Below, in pieces: positions 51,089 to 59,448 of a stretch of DNA of 64,000 bases (its first letter is position 1; each line of letters begins with the position of its first letter). The notes beneath the pieces were generated by a model that was given only the letters and a program-made list of their open reading frames with translations, made no database searches and was not told where the DNA came from. The position numbers and the translations under genes are program-made. Source of the stretch: Clostridium transplantifaecale (GTDB lineage Bacteria > Bacillota > Clostridia > Lachnospirales > Lachnospiraceae); NCBI RefSeq assembly GCF_900626075.1, contig NZ_UYZY01000001.1, positions 1 through 64,000 on the forward strand. Direction: 5' to 3'.

Positions 51089-52825
51089 ATGGGAAAGAAA
51101 AGATGGGGTCGCATCCTGACCACCGGAGCGGCCGCCGCAGTTGCGGGCGTAGCTGCAAAAAAGATTTACGACCAGAAGAAAAAGAGCGATGAAGTGAAAA
51201 AAGACGCAGTGGAAGAGGCTGTTATGAGCCGCCGCAGTTATGAGGGCAGAACCGCTCACTTTGTAGGCGGAGGTCTGGCCAGCCTGGCGGGCGCGGCTTA
51301 TCTGATCCGCGACTGTAAATTTCCGGGAGAGCAGATTACCATCTATGAGGGAATGCATATTCTGGGCGGCAGCAATGACGGAATCGGAACGCCGGAAGGC
51401 GGGTTTGTATGCCGCGGCGGCCGTATGCTGAATGAGGAGACCTACGAGAACTTCTGGGAGCTGTTCAGGACGATTCCTTCCCTTACACAGCCGAACAGAA
51501 GCGTGACGGAGGAGATTCTGAACTTTGACCATGCCCATCCGACCTGTGCTAAAGCGCGTCTGGTGGACAAGGACGGCAATATCCTGGATGTACGCAGCAT
51601 GGGCTTTACCCAGGCGGAGAGAATGAGAATCCTTAAACTTCTGCGCGCCGACGAGAAGGATCTGGATGAGGTGACAATCCAGGAGTGGTTTGACGATATG
51701 CCCCATTTCTTTACAACGAATTTCTGGCACATGTGGCAGACGACATTTGCATTCCAGACATGGAGCAGCGTATTTGAATTCCGCCGCTACATGAACAGGA
51801 TGATATTCGAGTTCAGCCGTATCGAGACGCTGGAAGGCGTTACGAGAAGCCCGCTCAATCAGTACGACAGCATCATCCGCCCGATCGAGGAATACCTGAG
51901 AAAAGAGGGCGTTGTATTTAAAGAAAACTGCACCGTGGAGGATATTGATTTCGCTGAAGGAGACGATATCACAGTTACGAAACTTCATCTGGACGACAAT
52001 GGTGAGGCAAAGACCGTAGAGCTTAAGGCGGACGACCTCTGCTTTATGATCAATGCCTGTATGACGGACAGCGCCACACTTGGCGATCTGCATACACCGG
52101 CGCCCGTTCCGGAGCGCAAACCGATTTCGGGAGAACTGTGGGCCAAGATTGCGGCGAAGAAACCGGGACGTCTCGGCAACCCGGAGCCGTTCTTTACGAA
52201 AGAGCATGAATCTAACTGGCTGAGTTTTACCGTCACCTGCCGAGGCGACAGGATTTTGAAGAAAATCGAGGCGTTTACCGGCAACATTCCGGGCAGCGGC
52301 GCCCTGATGACGTTCAAGGATTCCGGATGGAAGATGAGCAGCGTAGTGGCTGCCCAGCCTCATTTCCCGAATCAGCCGGCAGATGTGACAATCTTCTGGG
52401 GATACGGCCTTTACACCGACAGGGAAGGCGACTATGTGAAGAAAGCCATGAAGGACTGCACCGGTGAGGAGATGCTGAATGAATATCTGCATCAGCTCCA
52501 TATTCCGGAGGAGGAGATCGCAGAGCTGATGGAGACGGTCATCAATGTAATCCCATGCTATATGCCTTATGTTGACGCACAGTTCCAGCCGCGCAAGATG
52601 AGCGACCGTCCGCAGGTTGTGCCGGAGGGTTCCACTAACTTCGCTATGATGAGCCAGTTTGTGGAAATACCGGATGATATGGTATTTACCGAAGAATATT
52701 CTGTGAGAGCCGCCAGAATCGCCGTATACACATTGATGAATGTTAATAAGACGATTTGTCCGGTTACACCGTATAACAAGATGCCGAAGATTCTCTTAAA
52801 GGCAGTGAAAAAAGCTTATTTATAA
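51089..52825 (+). CDS. ohyA: oleate hydratase with N-terminal hydrophobic extension
   Basis: A 578-residue FAD-dependent enzyme that adds water to oleic acid to form 10-hydroxystearate. The FAD motif is AHFVGGGLASLAGAAYLIRD (about residues 53-72), followed by EGMHILGGSNDG, RGGRMLNEETYENFWELF, WQTTFAFQTWSSVFEFRRYM and NVIPCYMPYVDAQFQPR. The first 45 residues (GKKRWGRILTTGAAAAVAGVAAKKIYDQKKKSDEVKK) are not part of the usual core; the Ala/Val-rich segment might anchor the protein to the membrane. ATG 51089 follows AAAGAAGGTCTGTTATT. It is a single-gene unit with its own promoter and strong terminator. Confidence 0.94.
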   Translation: MGKKRWGRILTTGAAAAVAGVAAKKIYDQKKKSDEVKKDAVEEAVMSRRSYEGRTAHFVGGGLASLAGAAYLIRDCKFPGEQITIYEGMHILGGSNDGIGTPEGGFVCRGGRMLNEETYENFWELFRTIPSLTQPNRSVTEEILNFDHAHPTCAKARLVDKDGNILDVRSMGFTQAERMRILKLLRADEKDLDEVTIQEWFDDMPHFFTTNFWHMWQTTFAFQTWSSVFEFRRYMNRMIFEFSRIETLEGVTRSPLNQYDSIIRPIEEYLRKEGVVFKENCTVEDIDFAEGDDITVTKLHLDDNGEAKTVELKADDLCFMINACMTDSATLGDLHTPAPVPERKPISGELWAKIAAKKPGRLGNPEPFFTKEHESNWLSFTVTCRGDRILKKIEAFTGNIPGSGALMTFKDSGWKMSSVVAAQPHFPNQPADVTIFWGYGLYTDREGDYVKKAMKDCTGEEMLNEYLHQLHIPEEEIAELMETVINVIPCYMPYVDAQFQPRKMSDRPQVVPEGSTNFAMMSQFVEIPDDMVFTEEYSVRAARIAVYTLMNVNKTICPVTPYNKMPKILLKAVKKAYL

Positions 52826-52908
52826 GTAACAACCTGAGATGGAATCCAGAATATAACAGTAATCTGGACAAAAGGGAATTTAGAATATAACAGAACTTTG
52901 AATAAAGC

Positions 52909-52971
52909 AAAAGAATAAAGTCCGGGCGGGAACAGGAAATCAGACTGTTCCCGCCCGGACTTTATTCTTTT
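52909..52971. terminator. long bidirectional-looking terminator after ohyA
   Basis: A perfect 27-bp stem (52909-52935 with 52945-52971), AT-rich at the base, GC-rich in the middle, around a 9-nt loop. T-rich sequence on the right serves the plus strand. From 52972 to 53188 I see no further gene and no convincing promoter. Confidence 0.92.
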
Positions 52972-53188
52972 ACCTTAACAATTTTTAATCTGTCCGTACC
53001 CGGATGAACAAAAAACGCTATTTTAACAAAAATATCCCATGATTTCCCCTGCGGGAAAAGAATTGAAAATATACAACCGCCCTGTTCCCTGTTAAGCTGT
53101 CACTATCAAATTTCAGATGCGGATACATTTCACGCGGCGATGGATATTTACGCGGACATCCGCACGGACAATAATAAGGAGGCAGGGA

Positions 53189-53473
53189 ATGAAAATTGGA
53201 ACAACGGAATTGATCCTGATCCTGGTGGTGGCGCTGGTTGTCTTCGGCCCGTCAAAACTGCCGGAGCTTGGAAAACTTGCAGGCCAGGCGGTCGGATCCT
53301 TCAAGAGGTATGTGAATTCCTTTGAGGGAGAATGGAAAGAGAGCGCAGAGCCGGCTGCTCCCCAGACGCATCAGGCCGCCGTGCAGCCGGAATGCCGGGA
53401 TGCCGGGACGGTCCGGGAGGAGGACGCACCGGCGCAGACTCAGGACAGGAGCCGGGAAGCTGCGGTGATGTAA
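53189..53473 (+). CDS. tatA: Sec-independent protein translocase TatA (first copy)
   Basis: A 94-residue TatA-family protein: an N-terminal membrane helix (MKIGTTELILILVVALVVFGPSKLPELGKLAGQAVGSF) with the FGP hinge and an amphipathic helix, then a Pro/Ala/Glu/Gln-rich tail. TatA oligomers open the pore for folded proteins carrying a twin-arginine signal. AAGGAGGCAGGGA precedes ATG 53189. It is the first of four co-directional genes: tatA, tatA, tatC and a twin-arginine lipoprotein. Confidence 0.94.
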   Translation: MKIGTTELILILVVALVVFGPSKLPELGKLAGQAVGSFKRYVNSFEGEWKESAEPAAPQTHQAAVQPECRDAGTVREEDAPAQTQDRSREAAVM

Positions 53474-53531
53474 ACAATCGGAGAGAAGACGGCAATGAGC
53501 AGAAGGAAGAAAAATAGAAAAGGAGAACAGA

Positions 53532-53711
53532 ATGAGACTGGGAACAACAGAACTGTTAATTATAATGGGAATTGCAATTTTAATTTTTGGCCCGAAAAAG
53601 CTGCCCCAGCTTGGGAAGGCGATGGGACAGACGATAGGTAACTTTAAGAGGAGCAGTAAGAGAGCTGAGGACGAGACGTTTCCGGCGGCGGAGGAACAGG
53701 CGGAAAGCTGA
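53532..53711 (+). CDS. tatA: TatA-family protein (second, short copy)
   Basis: A 59-residue protein with the same pattern, MRLGTTELLIIMGIAILIFGPKKLPQLGKAMGQTIGNFKR, and a 20-residue acidic tail. It could be a second TatA or take the TatB role; no separate TatB is seen. AAAAGGAGAACAG precedes ATG 53532. It lies 58 bp after the first copy and 82 bp before tatC. Confidence 0.93.
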   Translation: MRLGTTELLIIMGIAILIFGPKKLPQLGKAMGQTIGNFKRSSKRAEDETFPAAEEQAES

Positions 53712-53793
53712 GATAATAGGCGGACTGCAGGTGCAAACGAAGTTTCCGGGTTTTGCGGTGGGGAGGCCCGGAGCAGAAGTGAGGTGATGGAAT

Positions 53794-54594
53794 TTGGAGA
53801 AAGAATTGGGCGGGAAACGCTCCGCTATTCTGAAACGCCTGAAACTGAAAAAAGAAGCCGGAGAGTGCAGGATGTCCCTGGTATCCCATCTGGAGGAATT
53901 CAGAAAACGGCTGATGGCCTGCATCATTTGCTTTTTCGGAGCCGTATTTCTCTGCCTGGGGCAGGCAGCCTGGCTGACGGAGCGGCTGATAGAGAAGGCG
54001 GAGGGATTTCAGTTTGTATATATTGCCCCCACGGAACTGGTGCTGTCGTATATCCGTCTGGCGCTGATTGGCGGCGCAGCCTTTGCCTGTCCGGTCATTA
54101 TCTACCAGATATGGGGATTCGTAAGGCCCGGGCTGACGCGCGGGGAACGCAGGTCGTGTTTTGTAATCCTGACCTTTGGTATGGTGCAGTTTTTTATAGG
54201 AGCGGCATTTGCGTTTGAAATTGTCCTTCCCATCACGCTGCTGTTTTTTGCAGGAATGAATGCCGGGCAGACGATTTCCCCGATGGTATCGATCGAGAGC
54301 TATATCAGCTTTGTTGCAACAACCCTGGTGACATTTGGTATTGTCTTTGAACTGCCGGTCGTTGTGATCATGCTTACAAAAACAGGAATCCTTAACCCCA
54401 AAGTGCTGAGTAAAAACAGGAAATATGTGATTCTTGCGGTCTTTATCATAGCCGCCCTGATCACGCCGCCGGATGTGACATCACAGATACTGGTGGCATT
54501 TCCCATGCTGCTTTTATTTGAACTCAGCCTGCTTCTTTGCCGGATTCTCTTTCGGAAGAAGCTGAATAAGAGGAAGACAGAGCAAGAAAATTAA
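53794..54594 (+). CDS. tatC: Sec-independent protein translocase TatC
   Basis: A 266-residue integral membrane receptor for twin-arginine signals, with six predicted helices. The N-terminal signature is MSLVSHLEEFRKRLMACIICF (about residues 27-47), then IYQIWGFVRPGLTRGERR and the C-terminal AALITPPDVTSQILVAFPM. The start is TTG 53794 after GAGGTGATGGAA; the first 26 residues before the core are a basic extension. It is followed 25 bp later by a gene with a twin-arginine signal. Confidence 0.96.
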   Translation: MEKELGGKRSAILKRLKLKKEAGECRMSLVSHLEEFRKRLMACIICFFGAVFLCLGQAAWLTERLIEKAEGFQFVYIAPTELVLSYIRLALIGGAAFACPVIIYQIWGFVRPGLTRGERRSCFVILTFGMVQFFIGAAFAFEIVLPITLLFFAGMNAGQTISPMVSIESYISFVATTLVTFGIVFELPVVVIMLTKTGILNPKVLSKNRKYVILAVFIIAALITPPDVTSQILVAFPMLLLFELSLLLCRILFRKKLNKRKTEQEN

Positions 54595-54619
54595 TTTGAT
54601 TATTGAGGAGGGAACGCAT

Positions 54620-57310
54620 ATGAGAGAAACATTGGAAAAGCCAGAAACACGGGAGGAACGGCCGTCGGGAACGATCAGCAGACGCCAGTTTGTGAAGGGA
54701 ATGGCATGGGGGGCCGCAGCCATCAGCCTGTCCTCGATTCTGCCGGGATGTGCCGCGGCCGCGGCCACCTCGGGCACGGAAGGAACGGAAAAAGGGGAAA
54801 GTTCCGCACCTGTTCCGGAAAAGAAGAAAGCTCCCGAGGGCGGTATCTACATACAGGGCGGTGACGTGAATATGAACGGCCAGACCTATGCGCTCGAATT
54901 TATCCAGCCGGTGAAACTGGTGGCTGTCGTAGATGGGGAAGAAAAGACGGAAGGCACCTGGAGAACAGGCAATAAGCACCTCGTATCCGTGGATCCGGAC
55001 GGGACTATTGTCATGCGGGACGGCGTAGGCGGATATGATGTGGAGATAACCTGGTCCTTGGAAGGAACGGTATATTCCGTGAATTTCCATACAGGACAGA
55101 CATCGGGCGCCCATTCTATCGAGGTAGACAGGCCGATGACAAGAGGAGACTTTATGATCCGTCTGGCCGGTTATTTCGGCTGGTATCACTATAACGGAGT
55201 CATGGACGACGGAACCGATATCGACGGTGACGGCAATGTCCTGAAAGAGGAGCGTGTAAGAAATTATTTTGATGTGACCGGAAGGAACGACTATGTAAAA
55301 CCGGTGGAAGCGGCCCTTGATATGGGAATTTTGTCCGCGGCATCCCCGGATGACTGTTTCTACCCGATGTCAGCTATGACCCGCGAGGATGCGGCGGTGA
55401 TTCTGTGCAGCGCCTTCCGCCTCGGGGATCTGGAAACGGATTACCTGTCTGAATTTGAGGATGCGGCTAAAATAAGCCCGGACTGCAGGAATGCGCTGAA
55501 TACGCTGGCGGGGTATAATTATATGAGGGGAAGAACGGATCGGACAATCAACCCGACCGATGGAATTACCGATACGGAGGCGCGGATTATCATTGAAACC
55601 ATCGGCAGACGAATGGTTTCCCCTGTGTGGGCGATGCCGGTATCCCACCGGAAATTTGTACGCTGCCGCCCTATTTGGTTTACGCCGACCCCAAATGCGA
55701 CGGTGCATTGGCGCTGCCGTGCTTTTAACATCTCCCATCCGGAAATGAAAGGACTGTTTATCGGGGACCGCGGCAACGGCGTCACCTTGAGCGATGAGTG
55801 GGGAGAGTGGATTGACTATATTCCGGGATACTCCACCGATCCCATGTTCGGCCTGAATAATAACTGGGATTTTCCCTATGACAATGTTTATTTCTGTGTG
55901 GAGGTGGAGGCCTATGCCACCAGGGACGGACTGGCCGACAGCCCCGTAAGCCGGTTTATATGGCGGATCGACCGTCCTGCCTGGCACGATTTTGCCACGG
56001 ATAAGCTCCATGAAGGTTCGGAGGATTACCCGGCCGTTTACCGCTTCTTCGACAACTTCCAGGCGGCGGCCTATTACATTGAGGGCAGCCGGATGGGAAT
56101 CCTCTACGACGGCCTGATGCCGACCAACACCACGACCAGCCTGATTGACCGGGTAAATGAGATTGCCACCAAACCCTATGTCTTTGTGCTGGGCCATAAC
56201 CATCCGGACCATAAGGGGGCTCTGGCGGTTGCCTACCACAACGGCCTGGATGTATATTTCTGCGACAGGGTCGGCCCAATGGGAGGAGAATGGAGCATTG
56301 AGACGTATGCCAAAGATTACACAAGCGGTAATCCGGTAATTGACGGCACGGTATCGGGCACCTATGAAGGCGCTAAAGTGCATCCCGTTTCGGAGGGGGA
56401 TACCCTGGATCTGGGAAACTGCAAATTTGAGTTTTACCAGCTTCCCGGCCATGAGGATGCCTCCATTCTGATATATGACCGTGAACACGGACTTTTGTTC
56501 TCCTCCGATATTTACGGCGTCAACCGTTACTGGGTGGCGGACCAGTTCGGAGCCAAAGGCGTTCGCCAGGATCTGCTTCTCTCGCTGCACCAGCAGTTGA
56601 TGGCGGCCTATACCAGGGAGGGGAAATCGGTCAAAGAGCTGTATACAGGCCACAACCGGATCGGAGTCGGCTCCGACTATCTGATGGTCTGGGAGCAGTG
56701 TCTTCAGAACCTGGTCAATTACGGCCCGGACGGAGTCAGCGACGACAGGCGCGGCGACGGCGCCCTTCTGGCAAAGGACGGAAACAGCTTTAACACCCTG
56801 AACTGGACCGGCTTTTCCATCGCAGGAAAACAAGTTCTGGCAGAGTATAAGGGAAAATACGACGGCAATGTGTTTACCCGCCTGGAGGTTGACAATACGG
56901 GGGCGAGCGAGCGGGTGGAGGAAAACCTCTACTTCGACTACAGGACGAATGCACAGCTCAGCAGCGTCACCTTCCTGGACGCGGAACTCATCGGCCACGA
57001 CTTCAAGTACAAAGCAGGACAGGAGACGGAAAATGAAATGCTGGAAGACGGGCGGTTAAAATATGCTGTTTCCAACAAATTTGTTCCGTTTGAATATGAG
57101 TATGAGGTGATTGTTTCACCGCTTCAGGGAACCGTGACCATGACGCCGGTGGCCATGTCGGAACGCATCACCGGTCTTACGGTCAACGGCGCCCCTGCAT
57201 CCAGCCGCTGCCCGGTTACCGTACCGGTGTCAGGACCGGCCGTCGTCACAGTGACGGGACCGGACGGAAAAACGCAACGGACCTATACCTTTACCTTTAA
57301 AACGGCATAA
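54620..57310 (+). CDS. Tat-exported lipoprotein with SLH-like and metallo-beta-lactamase domains
   Basis: An 896-residue predicted surface protein. Near residue 20 the twin-arginine motif SRRQFVKG precedes a hydrophobic region and a lipobox-like ILPGC, so it is probably a Tat-dependent lipoprotein. Residues 60-170 form a beta domain; about 170-340 carry three SLH-like repeats (TRGDFMIRLAGYFGW, YPMSAMTREDAAVILCSAFRLG, NPTDGITDTEARIIIETIG). The metallo-beta-lactamase fold follows, with HNHPDH (526-531), LPGHEDAS and SSDIYG, and TGHN, suggesting a bound metal pair and hydrolase activity. A C-terminal Ig-like beta domain closes it. Directly after tatC, so probably a dedicated Tat substrate. Confidence 0.87.
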   Translation: MRETLEKPETREERPSGTISRRQFVKGMAWGAAAISLSSILPGCAAAAATSGTEGTEKGESSAPVPEKKKAPEGGIYIQGGDVNMNGQTYALEFIQPVKLVAVVDGEEKTEGTWRTGNKHLVSVDPDGTIVMRDGVGGYDVEITWSLEGTVYSVNFHTGQTSGAHSIEVDRPMTRGDFMIRLAGYFGWYHYNGVMDDGTDIDGDGNVLKEERVRNYFDVTGRNDYVKPVEAALDMGILSAASPDDCFYPMSAMTREDAAVILCSAFRLGDLETDYLSEFEDAAKISPDCRNALNTLAGYNYMRGRTDRTINPTDGITDTEARIIIETIGRRMVSPVWAMPVSHRKFVRCRPIWFTPTPNATVHWRCRAFNISHPEMKGLFIGDRGNGVTLSDEWGEWIDYIPGYSTDPMFGLNNNWDFPYDNVYFCVEVEAYATRDGLADSPVSRFIWRIDRPAWHDFATDKLHEGSEDYPAVYRFFDNFQAAAYYIEGSRMGILYDGLMPTNTTTSLIDRVNEIATKPYVFVLGHNHPDHKGALAVAYHNGLDVYFCDRVGPMGGEWSIETYAKDYTSGNPVIDGTVSGTYEGAKVHPVSEGDTLDLGNCKFEFYQLPGHEDASILIYDREHGLLFSSDIYGVNRYWVADQFGAKGVRQDLLLSLHQQLMAAYTREGKSVKELYTGHNRIGVGSDYLMVWEQCLQNLVNYGPDGVSDDRRGDGALLAKDGNSFNTLNWTGFSIAGKQVLAEYKGKYDGNVFTRLEVDNTGASERVEENLYFDYRTNAQLSSVTFLDAELIGHDFKYKAGQETENEMLEDGRLKYAVSNKFVPFEYEYEVIVSPLQGTVTMTPVAMSERITGLTVNGAPASSRCPVTVPVSGPAVVTVTGPDGKTQRTYTFTFKTA

Positions 57311-57317
57311 TAAGCAG

Positions 57318-57356
57318 AAATCCCCCGGGAAGTGATTTATCACCCCGGGGAATTTC
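57318..57356 (+). other. hairpin after the Tat lipoprotein gene
   Basis: CCCCCGGG and GTGAT pair with ATCAC and CCCGGGG in one perfect stem, without a T-run. It may be an inefficient terminator or an mRNA 3' end. Confidence 0.5.
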
Positions 57357-57376
57357 CGTGGAGTGACGCGGCCGCC

Positions 57377-57405
57377 TTGTCCGGGGAAATGATTTATGGT
57401 ACGAT
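57377..57405 (+). promoter_or_regulatory. promoter of the AraC/TRAP pair
   Basis: TTGTCC at 57377-57382, a 17-bp spacer and TACGAT at 57400-57405. Confidence 0.5.
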
Positions 57406-57423
57406 AGAGCGGGGGTAAAATGG

Positions 57424-59448
57424 ATGAAACGGATCAGGTTTAAATTCCGGTTTTCCGGAATGTTTGGACAAACACTGCTGGTGCTTATGACGGTAACTAT
57501 CGTAATCGGTACTTTTTTTGCTTATTTTCTCGGAAATTTATATGAAGAGCAATATCTGGAGAAACAGTCAGACGTCTGTTTTGCCAATATGAAAGAACGG
57601 AGCCTGGAGGCGGACAAGGCGGCTGCCTCGCTGACTGCAAAGATGGAGAGCCTTCTGCAGGCGCAGGACTGCAGCCGCCTGATGGTTTCGGGCAAAAACC
57701 TGCTTCAGCAGCAGGCGATGAACGTGGTGCAGGAGCTGTCAAATCTCGTGGACAGGGACGAGGATGTGACAGAGGCATATCTGTACCTGCCTTACTCGGA
57801 CAAGGTGCTCAGTTCGGATAAAAGCGTGGTTAACAGCGAGAGCTTTTCCAGGCAGGAACTTCTGGATGTTGAGGGCGCCGCCGCAGGGAACGGGAATTTT
57901 ACCGGGGCTATGAAAACAGGAGGCTTTGGAAACGGTTTATTCTGCCTGGACGGTGAGGGATGGATGATAATGGATTATCCCGATGCGAAGACACTGGCAA
58001 GGGTGATTCTCAGGCTGAATCTTCCCGAAATTTACCGGAAGATGGGACTGGCGGCGGAGCAGACGACGGGAAGCGGGATGATTTATGTCTATGACGGCAG
58101 GGGAATCCCGGTTTTCTCGGGCATGCTGGCCTATCCCGGCGCGGAGCGGCTGATGGTCTCGGAGCAGGAACAGGCAGGGGATAGGAAGGAGATTTACCGT
58201 TCCGGGGAAGGATACATTCTGGTTTACCAGTCGGACAGGACGGGGTGGTATTTCATACAGCATATGGACGGGATTCATCTGGATGTGGAGGCGCCCAGTC
58301 TGGTGAGAGCTTTGGTTACATACGGACTGTTTGCACTGGTGCTCCTGACAATTGCGTCTTTTTACCTGATATGGCGCATTTACCGGCCTTTCCGCGCACT
58401 TTTGGAATCGCTGATCTCACAGAAGAACCAGGGCGGCGGGATAGGAAACGGCGGGGTATCGGCTACCGAACAGGAGTTGCTGCGGGGAATCGTTAAGGAG
58501 GACCGAGAGCAGAACGAGAGACTGAAGGATATCCTCCAGTCGGTTGGGGCCTCGCTCAGCGAGCATCTTTTTAAACAGCTGATGACCGGCAAAAGCTGGG
58601 ATGAAAATGCGGTGAGGCAGACCCTGGAACAAATCCAAAGTCCATTTCCGCTTGACGGCAGCTACCGTGTTCTGGCTCTTACCTACAGGAGCAGGGAACA
58701 TGGCGGTGAAAGTGCGGTGGACGGAGAGCTGTACGGACTCCAGGTAATCCGCTGCAGTGAAGAGTACTGGGGGAAAGCGGCTCTGGTCCAGTCCGTGGAT
58801 ATGGAGGAACAGAAGCTTGGAATCGTACTCTGCATGAAAACGGCCATGACGGAAACAACATGGTACCGGGAGCTGGAACGGTTTGAAAAGTCCCTTCGCC
58901 GCCGTCTTGCCGAACGTGGTTTTGAAGTGGCGGCGGGAGGAAGCGATCTGGCGGGAACTTTCTTTGATTTAAACGTTCTCTGGCTGCAGGCACTGGCAGA
59001 CTTGGAACAGAGGATGGAGAGCGCCAGGCCGGAGAATCCGGGCGTGCAGATGCTTGGCCGCTTATTAAAAGGAGATAGCGGGAAGAAGGAGCAGGAAGGA
59101 AACCGGGAGGTGCATATCCGCGTGGAGCGTGCAAAGGAGCTGATTAAGGACGGATATGGCGACAGCTCCCTCTCCCTGGAGAGCATCAGTGAAAAGCTGG
59201 GACTTACGGCTCCTTATCTGTCCAGAATCTTTGCGGAGCACCAGCCGCCGGGGTTCCTGGATTATCTGAACCGGTACCGTCTGGAGCGGGCAAAAGACTT
59301 TCTCAGAAAGACGGATGAGACGGTCGGAGATATTGGACTCAGGGTGGGATTTAACTCACCGCAGAGTTTTATCCGCGTGTTTAAGCGGTATGAGGGAGAA
59401 ACTCCGGGCCAATTCCGGGCCAGGATAAAGGAAGGGGGAGACGCATGA
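57424..59448 (+). CDS. membrane-bound AraC-family regulator
   Basis: A 674-residue protein with two membrane helices (about 16-38, LLVLMTVTIVIGTFFAYFL, and about 296-318, TYGLFALVLLTIASFYLIW) enclosing an extracellular sensor domain of about 250 residues. The C-terminal AraC DNA-binding domain has two helix-turn-helices (about 575-670: LSLESISEKLGLTAPYLSRIFAEHQ and VGDIGLRVGFNSPQSFIRVFKRYEGETPGQFR). This layout senses an extracellular signal and acts directly on DNA. It overlaps the next gene by ATGA. Confidence 0.92.
   Translation: MKRIRFKFRFSGMFGQTLLVLMTVTIVIGTFFAYFLGNLYEEQYLEKQSDVCFANMKERSLEADKAAASLTAKMESLLQAQDCSRLMVSGKNLLQQQAMNVVQELSNLVDRDEDVTEAYLYLPYSDKVLSSDKSVVNSESFSRQELLDVEGAAAGNGNFTGAMKTGGFGNGLFCLDGEGWMIMDYPDAKTLARVILRLNLPEIYRKMGLAAEQTTGSGMIYVYDGRGIPVFSGMLAYPGAERLMVSEQEQAGDRKEIYRSGEGYILVYQSDRTGWYFIQHMDGIHLDVEAPSLVRALVTYGLFALVLLTIASFYLIWRIYRPFRALLESLISQKNQGGGIGNGGVSATEQELLRGIVKEDREQNERLKDILQSVGASLSEHLFKQLMTGKSWDENAVRQTLEQIQSPFPLDGSYRVLALTYRSREHGGESAVDGELYGLQVIRCSEEYWGKAALVQSVDMEEQKLGIVLCMKTAMTETTWYRELERFEKSLRRRLAERGFEVAAGGSDLAGTFFDLNVLWLQALADLEQRMESARPENPGVQMLGRLLKGDSGKKEQEGNREVHIRVERAKELIKDGYGDSSLSLESISEKLGLTAPYLSRIFAEHQPPGFLDYLNRYRLERAKDFLRKTDETVGDIGLRVGFNSPQSFIRVFKRYEGETPGQFRARIKEGGDA

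Noticed and set aside
50876..52501. 541-codon open frame antisense to the oleate hydratase gene
   Set aside because: It is the shadow of a strongly coding GC-biased gene on the other strand, has no ribosome site and no recognisable domain.
55370..56998. 542-codon antisense open frame opposite the Tat lipoprotein
   Set aside because: Same reason: the plus-strand protein has clear MBL and SLH-like motifs, and the antisense product has none.
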